NCBI GenBank assembly: GCA_001949185.1
Contig: BDGG01000014.1
Span: forward strand, 248,001 to 312,000
Source: Ramazzottius varieornatus
Lineage: Eukaryota > Tardigrada > Eutardigrada > Parachela > Ramazzottiidae
Reading direction: 5' to 3'
Length of the DNA stretch: 64,000 nucleotides
The position numbers and the translations under genes are program-made. The notes beneath the pieces are model-generated. The model searched no databases and was not told the DNA's origin. It saw only the letters and a list, made by a program, of their open reading frames with translations. This document shows positions 44,786 to 56,140 of this stretch, one piece after another. The number at the start of each line of letters is the position of its first letter. Within the stretch, counting starts at the first letter, position 1.

Positions 44786-47700
44786 ATGTGCCAAAATTGC
44801 CAGCTGGTTTTGGTTTCCTTGTTGTTGCAGACGATGATAGCATCGTTAGGTCACGCTGATCAGCTGAGTAACCATACTTACTCGGGTTTCAAAACGCCTT
44901 CAAGCCCTCGAGTGCACTTTGTAGCCTTTGTGGCCTATTATGGACCATTTGTTATCCCGGCGATTCATGTGGCCATTAAGGGTGCTTCCAGAGGCAACGC
45001 TAACGTCACTTTCACATATTCAACTCTCTCCAATCCTGGTGACCCCAGCTGTGACCAGTTTAACGGACTGGTCACTAATTACCTGGCCAATTACTATTAC
45101 AAGCTGCAGGAGCAACCCGACGTTTACCTGATCGTTCTTGCCACAGGTGCGTAGCCTAGCATATGTAAAACCGCCATCTTGTTGCAGTGCTTGATGGGAA
45201 AGTAGTTCCACAGCGACCACAAATTGAAAAGCTATCAAGTCCCTCCAAAATCGACGTCAAGGAAAATCGATTTTCCCCCGAGGGTCGAAACAGATCAAAC
45301 AATCGAAACTGCGAATCTCGACACCTTGCGAAAGCATCTGCGAGGAACACTCTTAACAGAAACGTGAAGATCGGTTATGACAAGTATACAGGACAAATGA
45401 GGCTGTCCGCCACCGGTTGTCACTAATTCCAAACTGTTCAAAACACGGCTTCTTCGTCGAGCTGAACAAGACAATCGGACGATCGGCCAGCCGGTCGAGT
45501 GGACAGCCTTAGTTTCTGTCGGTGTCTTTTTAGGCTGCAGTACAGCGACCGCAGGGATAGCCGATTTAGCTCGAGGTGAGGAAGGATCTGTTGCCGTTTA
45601 CGCATTACCATTGACGATACCGTTTTTGTCTTTATGCAGAGTGGGATATTCCCATTGTTGTGAGGTAAATAGGATGGCTTAAGCATTTGCTGCAAAGAAA
45701 GGCTTTGAGGATTTGCCTTGTTTTTGCCCCCTGTAGTGCGGGGACGGGGAACGAGCTGCGTGATAAGAGGCGCTATCCGTCGTTGGTGGGTTTCATGCCG
45801 GCGGACTACGGGGCCTACTCGCACGTCTTTCGCCACCTGATGGACTGGTACAAGTGGAGAACCGTCTCCATCATTTGCGACCCCATGGCTTCTGAAATGG
45901 CCGGTTCCTACTACGCCAATGAGTATCGCGGTATGTGTGATTCCTGGGCCAGGATTCTCAGTCCCAAGTACACTGTCTTCGCCTTGACGGCCAATCTTAC
46001 CTCCAGCGCATCCAGGAAAAATGCTCTCATACAAGCTAGAGCCCAATGCCGAGGTACGTCGACGTCTCCTTCAGGTCTACCAAACACTGGCGCCGATGGC
46101 TTTCAGCTTTAGATTTGTGCTGTTTTCAGTTATTGTGATCATAACTCATATGGATCGCCTCCGACAAACCATGGTGAGACCTTGTTTAAAGCTGCAATGA
46201 TTGTTTCGGAAACCAACACAAATCATAGTGAAAACGCCTAGATTGCGACCACTCTTCATGGCCTGAACTTGTACAGGTGGAAGCGTATCGGAGGAACATG
46301 ACGTCTCCAGATTTCGTGCGTAACCAGATTTAGTTGAATTAACAAATTAAACAACAAAGTCGAAGCTCTTAAGATTTTGCAACAATAAACGATCATCAGT
46401 TTCCTGTGGCCATCACTAGGTTTACATGTCTTTCTGCACATACAACGTACCGGACAGCTTTCAAGGAACCCCGCACTGGAAGCGAAATGACATTCTAGAC
46501 ACGGTAAGCCAAACATGGATTATAAACAACACGCTGTAGACTTTATATTAGCATTGTAATTATTATCCACAAAGAAACGGGTAGAACCACGTGGGATCAC
46601 CTGCTGAACAATGGCCTTGCTGGGCTCAGTCTCGGATTCCCCATAGGAAACGACATGTTGACATAAGAGGGAACACAAAGGGCAGGTTTGGCCCCTGCGC
46701 CCCCGCCCTTCCACCCCTTCTTTTTGCCGAGGCTCAGGATTAAGCATGGGTTACTTCGGACCTATCGAGCAAGATTGTTAAATATACTCGCGTTCCCTTG
46801 GACTATAGCTCGGCACTAACCCGAGTCATTAAGCAGTAGGCTAGCCCTAGGCTACCAACGAAGGATGGAAGAGTTGAGGGTGAAGAGGCTAAACCTTTCT
46901 CCAAAAACCCTACCTTTGTCGCTCTGGATCTCCTTTTCTATGGGAATTCGAGGCCGACAACAGCAACACTTTTGATCAGAAAGTTTTTACGTGGTTCTGT
47001 CCGATTTTCTTCGGTGCCGCGTGTTTGATCAAAAAGAATCGTTCTCGGGTTTCTTGGACATGAAACTTGAATTTTTTCAAATTAAGAAATTCAAATTAGA
47101 ATTTGTTTTTTCCAGGAAGCTGGGTTGGCGTTCGAAAGTCTGCTGATTATCACACTGGCCCATCCGCCGGTCTCTGTGGGACTGCAGTCGTACTACGAAG
47201 CCGTACTGAATGCGTCACGTGAATTATTCAACAAGTCTCAACCAATAACCGATAATGTACATCTTTTCACAGCCTTGTTGTCCATCCAACACCACCTAAT
47301 GGATCTTTTTCTTCAAGGGCAAAATATTCGGTATCTCGGCGCACACGGCGGTGCACGTAACAGCGCAAGTTTTGGCCGAGAAGCAGGAAGTAGACATCCT
47401 GCGAGATGGCAGTTCTTTCGCCAAATCGACGAGGAACCGAGCGTTTCCCTCGGTGGATGGGCAGTGCAAGCTCAACGCCAAAGGAGACCGGGATAGTCTG
47501 TATGCCGTGATCGGCATTACGCATGAAACTGGGCAAATTGAGGTGGCAGATTGCTTTGTAAACTTCATAGGAAAAATGCCAAGAAGTTCTCGTTCCTACC
47601 CCGCTTTCCAGACGAATTATCATAATACAGTATCATGAGACATTGCCCAGCTGCACGTTTCGGTTCAGTCACACAAATGGGTATCGGGTGTCGGTATAGA

Positions 47701-49004
47701 AGGCTCGGCGAAGCTAATATAAGCCGTTTTAACCGTTCTTAGCGGTGGCCAAGAATGTTTTAGCCGCGGCTAAAGCTGCTAGAATACTTTTAGCCACGGC
47801 TAGGAACGGCTAAGGCGGCTNNNNNNNNNNNNNNNNNNNNNNNNNNNNNNNNNNNNNNNNNNNNNNNNNNCCTTCTATAGGTATCGGCCTCCCAAGTTGG
47901 GGACAATCATCCACCGACCAAGTTGTACAGGAATAAAGTTCAAAATGTTGGTAGCCTACGGGTGAGGCTAAGGTGACATCGCAGTCCGATATATCAAAAA
48001 TCAAGGAACAGAAATCCGAAGTCTGCTTGAAGGTCTGACCAATGATCCGACGGCTGTGATAGGAACATCTCAAGGGGTTGCAGTTTGTGACTTGCAAAAT
48101 TTTTGCGTCGGAATGGCCTCATGCAGCGAAAAAATGCACATGCATCCGATTTTCGACATCAAACCCTGATGTGGGAGTGTATCAGCTGTGGTATTCACCC
48201 CTGTCATTCTCGAGAATATCTACCTGAAAGAGCAAACAGTTTTCTTAAGCTTCAAGGCGTGGCGAAGCGTGGCGAGCTTACCATCCGATGCCCGTAAATA
48301 TCCTAAAGCATTCCGTGTCAGAAAAGGCTCATTTGCGGTGTCTGAAAAGTTTGTCCCCAAATTGGGCCGCCGATACCCAAATGTTTTTCCCCTATTTTTT
48401 CAGGCAGTTCTGCTGTTCGATTCGTTCGAGAAAAGATTGTATGCGGCACCAGGAACGTCTTGGACGCGAAACACCAACGTTCCTTTGGATCGGCCTGCCT
48501 GTGGCTACCGTGATGACGAAGGACTCTGCAATGGAGGTGAGTGGCTCGCTGATACTGCACACGCACGATGAGAAAGTTTGGAACAGGTGATTCCGAAACA
48601 GCGGAAGTTCGTTCGTACGTACGTATGCAATTAATACCAATTCACTTTTTTACAATTTTCTACGGCTGAATACTGAGCTTTTCCGCCTGTTCCAAACTTT
48701 CCCTTCGCGCGTGTATACTGTAATGCTTCATGAACTTCGCGAAGCACGTGATCATACGCGTGCAGTTGAACCCCGGTCCGAAATTTTGCCCTACCAACCC
48801 CCTAAGGGATGTTTCGCGAAGTTCATGAAGCATTACAGTACAGCACGTGGAGGCCTTGAGACTGGATGGGTTGTCAAGTGCGGGATTTCGGCAGCAGATG
48901 GCTTCTCGTCCTCCGCCGTCGCTGGGTCTACGATGGCTACTTGCTTCATCCTGGTAGGGGTACTTGCAGGTGGCAGCGTTGTCGTCATGAGGTGCGGAAC
49001 GTAG
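44786..49004 (+). CDS. natriuretic-peptide-receptor-like ectodomain protein, copy 1, truncated after the membrane helix
   Basis: Type I surface protein with a bilobed ANF_receptor ligand-binding domain. Exons 44786-45146, 45534-45575, 45640-45664, 45737-46053, 46130-46173, 46277-46315, 46420-46503, 47116-47256, 47318-47542, 48404-48536, 48895-49004; phases agree, 506 residues. A leader (LVLVSLLLQTMIASLG) is followed by PRVHFVAFVAYYGPFVIPAI, FRHLMDWYKWRTVSIICDP, THMDRLRQTMVEAYR and HTAVHVTAQVLAEK. A juxtamembrane stretch PACGYRDDEGLC precedes the helix MATCFILVGVLAGGSVVV, and the chain ends RCGT*. No kinase-homology or cyclase domain follows, so signalling by cGMP is unlikely. A decoy, clearance or coreceptor role is inferred by analogy to NPR-C. 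The assembly gap and two MITEs lie in its introns. Confidence 0.85.
47821..47870. other. assembly gap (50 N)
   Basis: Fifty N in an intron. The left flank (about 47725-47820) is built from repeated TTAGCC/GGCTAA motifs, a likely reason for the break. True length is unknown. Confidence 0.95.
48557..48717. repeat. MITE family 2 copy in intron 10
   Basis: Ends CACACGCACGATGAGAAAG and, inverted, TACACGCGCGAAGGGAAAG, each followed by TTTGGAACAG. The whole unit folds on itself. Confidence 0.65.
48718..48838. repeat. 121-bp MITE with perfect 26-bp inverted repeats
   Basis: CTGTAATGCTTCATGAACTT (continuing CGCGAA) is perfectly inverted at 48813-48838. TA flanks at 48716-48717 and 48839-48840. It abuts the preceding MITE. 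Confidence 0.8.
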
Positions 49005-49322
49005 AACAGACAACTAGGGACACTACCATACTGGCTGGTATGCATTTTGGTTCATGTTTGAAGTTTCGTTTGCAGAAGATGGCGTGCGCAGCACATTTAC
49101 TTATCACTCCTCCTGGACTCCAGCGCTTTTGTGTTTCCTGCAGCACTACCAGAAAACACAGCGTTTTCAAGATCTTTTTACCAAAGATTTTAGGCGGATC
49201 AGCAGCTCTGGTCTTGCCGACCCGGCTGCACTGAATTTCAACGTCATGAATACTTTGCTCTGGCGCTTTCCGTGAGAAGATGCGGTGCGTCCCTGCCGGT
49301 GATAGCTCAATGCTTTTGAGGC

Positions 49323-49667
49323 TACGAGGTAAACGACATAATTCTGGCATACTCGATTTTCGCCCCGTAATTCGGGCAACGCGAAAAGTTTGAACATTAT
49401 CATCATCGCTTGCTTCTTCTCTCATCGTACGCCTGTTGATACAACATTAGGCTTTTTGACATCGGACAGACCCATCCCTCTCCCAGGTCAAATTCCCGTG
49501 CTCCACAACGCTTTGTCGTTCTCAAACCTATTGAAACCTCGAGGAGAGTGATCAGTCTACCTCAGGAAACAAGAAGCGATTCGCTACGCGCAGCAAGAGC
49601 TGAGAAAAAATATGCCCGAATTACGAGTGAGAAACCACTATGCCCGAATTATGTCGTTTACCTCGTA
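49323..49667. repeat. TA-flanked inverted-repeat element
   Basis: TACGAGGTAAACGACATAAT is inverted at the right end (ATTATGTCGTTTACCTCGTA, 49648-49667). About 345 bp, non-coding. Confidence 0.65.
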
Positions 49668-50126
49668 CCTGAAGCTATAAAGTGGGTACTATCATTCAGG
49701 AACTAACTTTTTTGCGGTTTCTCAAATTTTTCAGGAGACTCATCTTTCGTTTTCGCGCTCAAGTGTCCAACTGAGGGTATTCATGCCTGTCCACAGAGAA
49801 TTTAATGGGCTATCAACCGTGTGTGATACATTTTACGTCCATCATCCGGGTACAAAGCTAGGGAGGAAGTAGACTGACAAGGAAATCCAGTATTGCATTT
49901 GTTTACGAGCGTGCCGCGAAACGTCATGTGCAGACGTAGAGTCGAACTTCGGTCCGGTTATGATACCTCAGCAATCCCGCCGGCGATTTATAACGTAAAT
50001 GATGACGTCGAGGGCATGCTCGTAAGCATGAGTGCGCATTCGGCACAAGGGAAAAACATATGATTTGAAATACTGAATCTTTCTCGTCATACTGTCACCC
50101 AGTCATTTCTTTTCTGATCTGCCGTA

Positions 50127-50699
50127 TACAGTGCGGCCCCGCCAAGTTTGTGCAAGAGTTGAAAGTTTTTGTGCAGTTTTGAAAAAATCGCTCCTGTCCT
50201 TCGGCCAAAGGTATTCCGTTCGAAATCAGTTCAGATGCAAGCAAACGCATCTGACTTTCTGACTAATCACAGTTTCAGGTCCACTCTTAATTTCTACGCC
50301 GAAACGAAATTTTTGAAATAATCAGGGTTTCCCGGTAAACCCGAAAATTTCGGACAGAACGTTCGGTTGCCTTTCGGGATTGAATAGTAGATTATTCTCT
50401 TCAGCCTCGTCGGACATCCTAAACCCTGGCTCATCACTTGCGGCCAATTTGGTCTCTGGAGATCGACTGTGGGGACCTGTAGAAAAATATTCGTTTATGG
50501 TTGGGAACTCTCATTACCGCCAACAGCTCAAATCGAGTTTGCGAAACGACCGTTGCCGATAGAACAGCAACCCCCATCTCAAAAAAGGCAGCATAAGCTA
50601 ATGATTGGACTTCAATGATTGGTTTGGAGGAAAAACTTGATCTGAATCTTTCACAAGACCTAGGATTGAGTTGCACAAACTTGGCGGGGCCGTACTGTA
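50127..50699. repeat. TA-flanked inverted-repeat element
   Basis: CAGTGCGGCCCCGCCAAGTT is inverted at 50678-50697 (AACTTGGCGGGGCCGTACTG), with TA on each side; about 570 bp, non-coding. Confidence 0.75.
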
Positions 50700-51391
50700 G
50701 TACTACCAGATAGCTCGAATGTTGTCTACGACCTCACGTCAAGAACGCGAGGTTCAAGGGAATCGCGTAAACGTGAGTTTCTATAAACGTGTGTCTTTAA
50801 ACGTGTGTATTCCTAATAATCCATTCCTTTTTGTATTCCGTTCCTTTCCAGGAATTTCTGTCCGTTTCAAGTGGTATGGATTTGGAACGATGGAAATCCC
50901 GTTTCAGAAAACTGGCAAAGTCTGGAAATTTACTAGGAATTCCGCTATTTTCCATATTCTGCGAACAGAGTGAGCGTCTTACTTCATTAAATGTCTATCG
51001 AAATCTCACAAAGGTGTGCTCCATTGGACGCACTATCAATTTCTACTGCGTGACGGAAAACAGGAATATATGAATATTAGAAATTCCTGTCCTGTTTCTC
51101 CTTCCAGGAGGGTTTGGCCTGGAATGCACAATCTTATCTACTGTACTTGACAGTAACCCATGTATTCGCTTTAAATTGCATTTATTCAAAGATCGTGGAA
51201 GTACCCCTTTTAGCTAAGGATGAGCATCCCGCCTGACCTTCTCCCTGGAATGAATTCGGAGCTGAAATTCTGAATTCCGTTCCGTCCTATTTTCCATTTT
51301 CCAAAACGGCCAGATCAAGAATCGGAATTTAAGTGTTGTATCACATAAGCAAAAAACCAGCCAGAAGCTCGAATTGGACCCGGCTGACGTT

Positions 51392-51439
51392 TTCCCAAAT
51401 GACGCACGCGTTGTGCCGCTCACCTGCGCCACTTCGGAA
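51392..51439. repeat. palindrome family, intergenic copy 12
   Basis: TTCCCAAATGACGCACGCG is inverted to CCTGCGCCACTTCGGAA. The only clear copy outside a modelled intron. Confidence 0.6.
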
Positions 51440-52023
51440 AATATTCTTGTCGAATTTGCTTGACGAGCTTTTGGTCACCGAGTGGAACTGCAGCGATTGT
51501 CGCAAAAGCAGCAAATTCGCTGTGGAAACTGAGTTTTTACAAGCGGAATTCCGGTCTGACTGGCACAGTACAGTACTCCGATTCGGAATTCCAGCGCTTC
51601 AGGTCAAGCTCAGCCGGAAAGGACCGGAATTCCTGTTTTCCAGGCGGGATTAGGAACGGGGCAAAAGCGGAATGCGCATCTTTATACTGTAAGCTGCTAC
51701 AGATTATTCACTGACGATGCTTGAATTATTTGGGCGTATCTCTTTACAGGAACAAGGAATTGGCGGGGAGATGAAAAGGAGCTGTACTGCACCAGTCTGA
51801 TGCGGCACACACTTGGCAGACAATCAGCTGTCCCGAAAGCCCTCAAACCTTGGACATGCGTCGAACATCAAGGCAGAGGCTCTATTCAGCTGGTTGAGTG
51901 GTTTATTTCTTGAATCTTTGATGTCATCCTGCTCGAAGTCAGCATGTCATACAGTCCGACCATCTGTGCTTCACACTCTACGGCCATACTTTTTGCCACG
52001 CTTTTGTATGCGTACTATAATAG

Positions 52024-52293
52024 TACAGTCCGCTCGCTCGAGATCCATACACTGCCTTCCGAATTCATTTTGAGGCCCGCTATAGACTCACCACACAGCA
52101 TGCCAAGCTTAGGGCCAAAATTACATAACACATGCCCTACAGTGCCTACACCGTACTTTAACTGGCGTGATCAAGTAAACAAGTCGCTTGTGTCCGGCTG
52201 TGTTGGCATGGCGAGCAGTATCGTTAACCTTGCATGATCTTCCCATTTTGGAATCAGAAAAAATTGTACGGATCTCGAGCGAGTGGACTGTAT
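52024..52293. repeat. MITE family 1, copy D
   Basis: CAGTCCGCTCGCTCGAGATC is inverted as GGATCTCGAGCGAGTGGACT, followed by G. TA duplications sit at 52024-52025 and 52292-52293. The interior is shared with copy A. Confidence 0.75.
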
Positions 52294-52586
52294 GACGATT
52301 GCGGTGAAATATCCCACCACCTGCAAGGGCTGTTAGCCTCCCTGTCACTCTCGTAACTCGCATCGGTACGAGCTCGTACCCGGAACAATTAGGGCCTCGT
52401 GATGATGCGCGAGGGACCGGATGAATTCGTTCAGCCACTCGATCTAATTACCGCTCCGAGGTACGTATTCCAGTTTGATAGTAGAGGCGGGTATTTTCTT
52501 GAAACCTGTGGGAAGTTATACATCCGAAACCTTTTATCTGTGTCTACCGAAAATATGAATGTTGTCACACTGTTCCTCCAGACATT

Positions 52587-54801
52587 ATGTCGACCATGTC
52601 GATTACCGATGACTCCTTCACAACTTCCGCTTGGTTACTGATTTTGCTTCCACTCTTGTCGAGGGCTGCGCAGTTCAACAACAATTGCAGCAGTAGCCAG
52701 CTGGACCTGCCGTTGATGTTCAACGAAACACTACCGTCCGGAAGACCTCGCGTTCATTTTGTGTCCTTCGTCGCTTATTACGTTCCCTTTGTCATCGCGG
52801 CCATTCATGTGGCGGTGGAGGACGCCCGAAGACGGTACCCCGAAATTAATTTCACCTACTCGATCTACTCTAATCCCAGCGACCCCAGCTGTGATATCTT
52901 TGACGGGGCGGTCCCCGACCATTTAGCCCGATATTATTACAAACTCAGGGAGGCTCCGGACTCTGACGTCTATCTAATCGTCCTCACCACAGGTAACTTT
53001 CGTCTTTCCTTTTGTCTTCCGTTCAATTGGCGATTCCGTTTTTAGGGTGCCGAAGAGGCTCGACCGGAATGGCCGATTTAGCCAGAGGTACATAACTCGG
53101 TTATACCTAAAGCGCAATTACACGCATGGCATGTTCCGAATCCAAAGGTCCTAGCACTCATGTCAAATTTTACTGGTGTTTTTTTTGCAGAATGGAATAT
53201 TCCGATCGTTGTAAGGTAGGGCCATGAACTCTTTTCGTTTTGGCCGTCGAATTCTTGGCAGTTGGCATCTGGTTTTAGTGCGGGGAGGGGGAGTGATTTG
53301 CGGAACAAGACGCGCTACCCGTCGTCAGTGGGTCTCATGCCAGCAGACTTCGGCACTTACGCCCATGTTTTTCGCCATTTGATGGATTGGTACAAATGGC
53401 GGACCGTGATAATTATCTGTGACCCGATGGCCATTGACATGCAAGGTGCTTCCTACAACAACGACTACCGCCAGATCTGCGATACCTGGGCCAGTATCCT
53501 GAACAACAGTGGCAACTACTACCAAGTTTACACCCTGACTGCCGACCTCGGTCAGGGAGGCTCACGCAGAAAAGTTTTGCTGGAAGCTCATACACGCTGT
53601 CGACGTACTGACCTCACCACTAGCTTAATCCCACGTACAGGAACGCAACCATAATTTTACAGAGTATCACCTTCTTTGTAGTGCTGGCGATAATAACGCA
53701 CATGGATCGTCTTCGCCAAACCATGGTAAAGCGTACACGTACCATCTTCGTTACAGTTTATTAGTAGCAATCAGGAGCCTCTTTTTGCTCTTCGCAGGTG
53801 GAGGCATACCGTATGAATATGACGTCGCCTGACTACGTCTACCTGTCTTTCTGCTCATACAATGTGCCGGATAGCTTTGAAGGAACGCCGCACTGGTGGC
53901 GCAACGACACCTTGGACAAGGTCTGATATCTGCCCGTATACGTATTTCGAATTAATTATTAATTTCTTTCAATAACGTACTTGTCTCTTCAGGAAGCAAG
54001 GCTTGCTTTCACCAGCCTACTAATTGTGACGTTGGCGAACCCTCCGTCGTCAGAAGAACTGGATGCATATTATGATACTGTGCGGAACGTGTCTCTTGCG
54101 CTCTTCAACACATCGGACGTTTTCTCCGACAATGTACTGTGGCGTAGTCCTCACTCGTGCAACTTACTTCGAATAGATAATTTAGTTTCAGGTATGCTGT
54201 GTTGTAGGGTAAAATTTTCGGAGTGGCGACGCACACGGCTGTGCACGTCACCACTCAGGTTTTTGCCGACAACCTGTGCGCGTGCCCAAGAAGATTACAC
54301 GACGGGACAACGTTTGCCATGTCGATGGCTAATCGGGTGTTTTCCACGATCGAGGGCCGCTGCAAGCTCAACCAAAAAGGGAATCGGCAAAGCGTTTATG
54401 CTGTTATTGGCGCCACCGGCAACTCTGACGTCTTAGCGGTCAGAAATCAGTTTCAAACATCATAGTGCCCAGTTATAATGGCTGAACTGATTTACAGGAA
54501 GTTTTTTATTATGACTCCGCTGATCGACGATTCTATTCCTCGCCGCAAAGAAAAACCTGGATAAGAAACAGCACAGCTACGCCTCATCGTCCATTCTGTG
54601 GATATCGTGGAGACGAAGGTCCTTGCGGCACAGGTAACATTGAAAAGTCGGCGTATATTTCCGCTCTTGACTGGCCTCGATAAATTGACAGGGACGTCCG
54701 CGGCATTGATTTTGCTGGGAATAGTTTTGGCCGCCTTCGTACTAGTGACAACACCTTTCGCTGCAGTGATGGTCGTGTCGAGGCAAGCTATCGAAACTTG
54801 A
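52587..54801 (+). CDS. natriuretic-peptide-receptor-like ectodomain protein, copy 2, truncated after the membrane helix
   Basis: Paralogue of the gene at 44786. Exons 52587-52992, 53046-53087, 53191-53215, 53279-53604, 53682-53725, 53798-53920, 53993-54133, 54208-54438, 54498-54633, 54692-54801; phases agree, 527 residues. A leader (WLLILLPLLSRAAQ) is followed by PRVHFVSFVAYYVPFVIAAI, SNPSDPSCDIFDG, GTYAHVFRHLMDWYKW, THMDRLRQTM and HTAVHVTTQVFADN. The juxtamembrane stretch has FCGYRGDEGPC. The helix ALILLGIVLAAFVLV is followed by SRQAIET*. Five internal exons and the last (110 bp) match copy 1 in length. The 123-bp exon 6 is undivided here but split into 39+84 in copy 1. The donor of exon 8 (GCG|GTCAGA) is weak. 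No downstream kinase or cyclase exons are visible before the next gene at 55315. Confidence 0.85.
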
Positions 54802-55314
54802 TAGAGTTCAAACTGATAACTTTTTTTCACCCACCTGTTTTTTGCTCCAGGAGGCGACATATGCGCCAGATAGTTCGCTTATGGTTTTTGGACGCGGCAG
54901 ATCCTTTGCTGCCGTGTGAAACGAACCATTACGGCTTCAGCTTTTTGCGCCCTTCTGTTAACATGTTTAGATCTTCCGCCTCTAGATCCTGGAAATCGGT
55001 ACAAACCTGATCAAACTTTGTCATTTAATAGATATAGTGCTCGATTACTGCACGTACTGACTATCCTCCGTCAAAAAACGCACGAAGTGATCACAAAAAT
55101 CTGGCTTTCAAAACAAGTGATCGTTTATTATTTCCAGCCAAAATTTGACCAGACGTATAGACTGGAAACTTCACAAAGATTGTCCTCGACAGAAAGAATG
55201 TCAATGTCACTACAAAATTTGGTATTGTAATTCACAAAGGCCGGAAACTGTAAACGCCTTTTTCCGAAGTGATAAGTGGAATTCTTATTAATTTTTTGGT
55301 AGGCGGCAGAATGT

Positions 55315-56140
55315 TCAGGAAATTATACATGAATAGCGTTTAGGTCGGTATTCTTTGGGGAAGAGTACTGATCTGACGGACTCCTCGAAGACCGTCTTGA
55401 GTCCCTTCTGTGTCAGGGCCGAGCACTCCAAGTAGCGCACCGCGCGGATCTTGTGCGCCATCTTCAGGCCCTGTTCTCTCCTGATGGGACTGTGGCCACT
55501 TTCCGCCAGATGCTCCAGCATTGTTCGGTCATCCCGTAGGTCCACTTTGGTTCCCACTAGTATTATCGGCGTGTTCGGACAATGGTGATGTATTTCAGGA
55601 TACCATTTCAGCAGGACGTTGTCGTAGGAGGAAGGCGAAACTACGCTGAAGCAGACCAGAAAGACATCCGTCTACGAACAAACATTCCAGAATATTAACC
55701 AAATGCTTAAAAATATTCTAACCTCAAAACCGAACTTCGCGGTGAAAGTTTTAAAAATTCGAGCGCAGAGATATCTGACTTGGGGATAAGAAAGTGGCCT
55801 CAAGCGATCGTAATCTTCCTGTCCGGCAGTATCCCACAACCCGAGGTTGACCAACATATCATCCACTTTTAAGGCTGCCGAAAAATTGTCGAACCTGCGA
55901 AAAAACTGTACATTAAATTCCCGAAACACTTTACTGTCCGTCACGGAAGTCAAATTTCAGAAAAAGCGCAGAATCATAACAACAGGATGAAGTAAGAAAG
56001 GCAGTAGGAGGTAATTATACTTACACGGTCGGTACATATTCACCCGGGAAGCTGTCCGTAGTGTAGGAGATGAGCATACAGGTTTTTCCCACCGTTCCAT
56101 CGCCCACCACCACACACTTTACCGGTCTTCCCACTGACAT
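55315..56140 (-). CDS. Rac: Rac-type Rho-family GTPase
   Basis: Membrane-anchored molecular switch for actin, adhesion and NADPH-oxidase control. Exons 56025-56140, 55780-55894, 55315-55671, phase-consistent, 195 residues (Rac1 192). [20 protein letters not shown] gives the P-loop (Rac1 has GDGAVGKT, so Ala to Thr here). [15 protein letters not shown] is the effector loop, [20 protein letters not shown] is switch [10 protein letters not shown] binds guanine and opens the Rho insert, and [16 protein letters not shown] is the G5 region. The end KRYSCIIS is a basic stretch with a CAAX box; the final Ser favours farnesyl-type prenylation over the geranylgeranyl signal of Rac1 (inference). Leading residues upstream of the chosen ATG (to 56212) are open but outside the family pattern. 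Confidence 0.93.

Larger units (their letters stand above)
49005..52586. other. region between receptor paralogues, repeats only
   Basis: No gene recognised. It holds inverted-repeat elements at 49323-49667, 50127-50699 and 52024-52293 plus one palindromic repeat. Around 50780-51660, blocks resembling AGGAATTTC/GGAATTCC recur in both orientations. Confidence 0.5.

Noticed and set aside
44786-49004. Complete receptor guanylate cyclase
   Set aside because: No kinase-homology or cyclase motifs follow the membrane helix; the chain stops a few residues after it in both paralogues.
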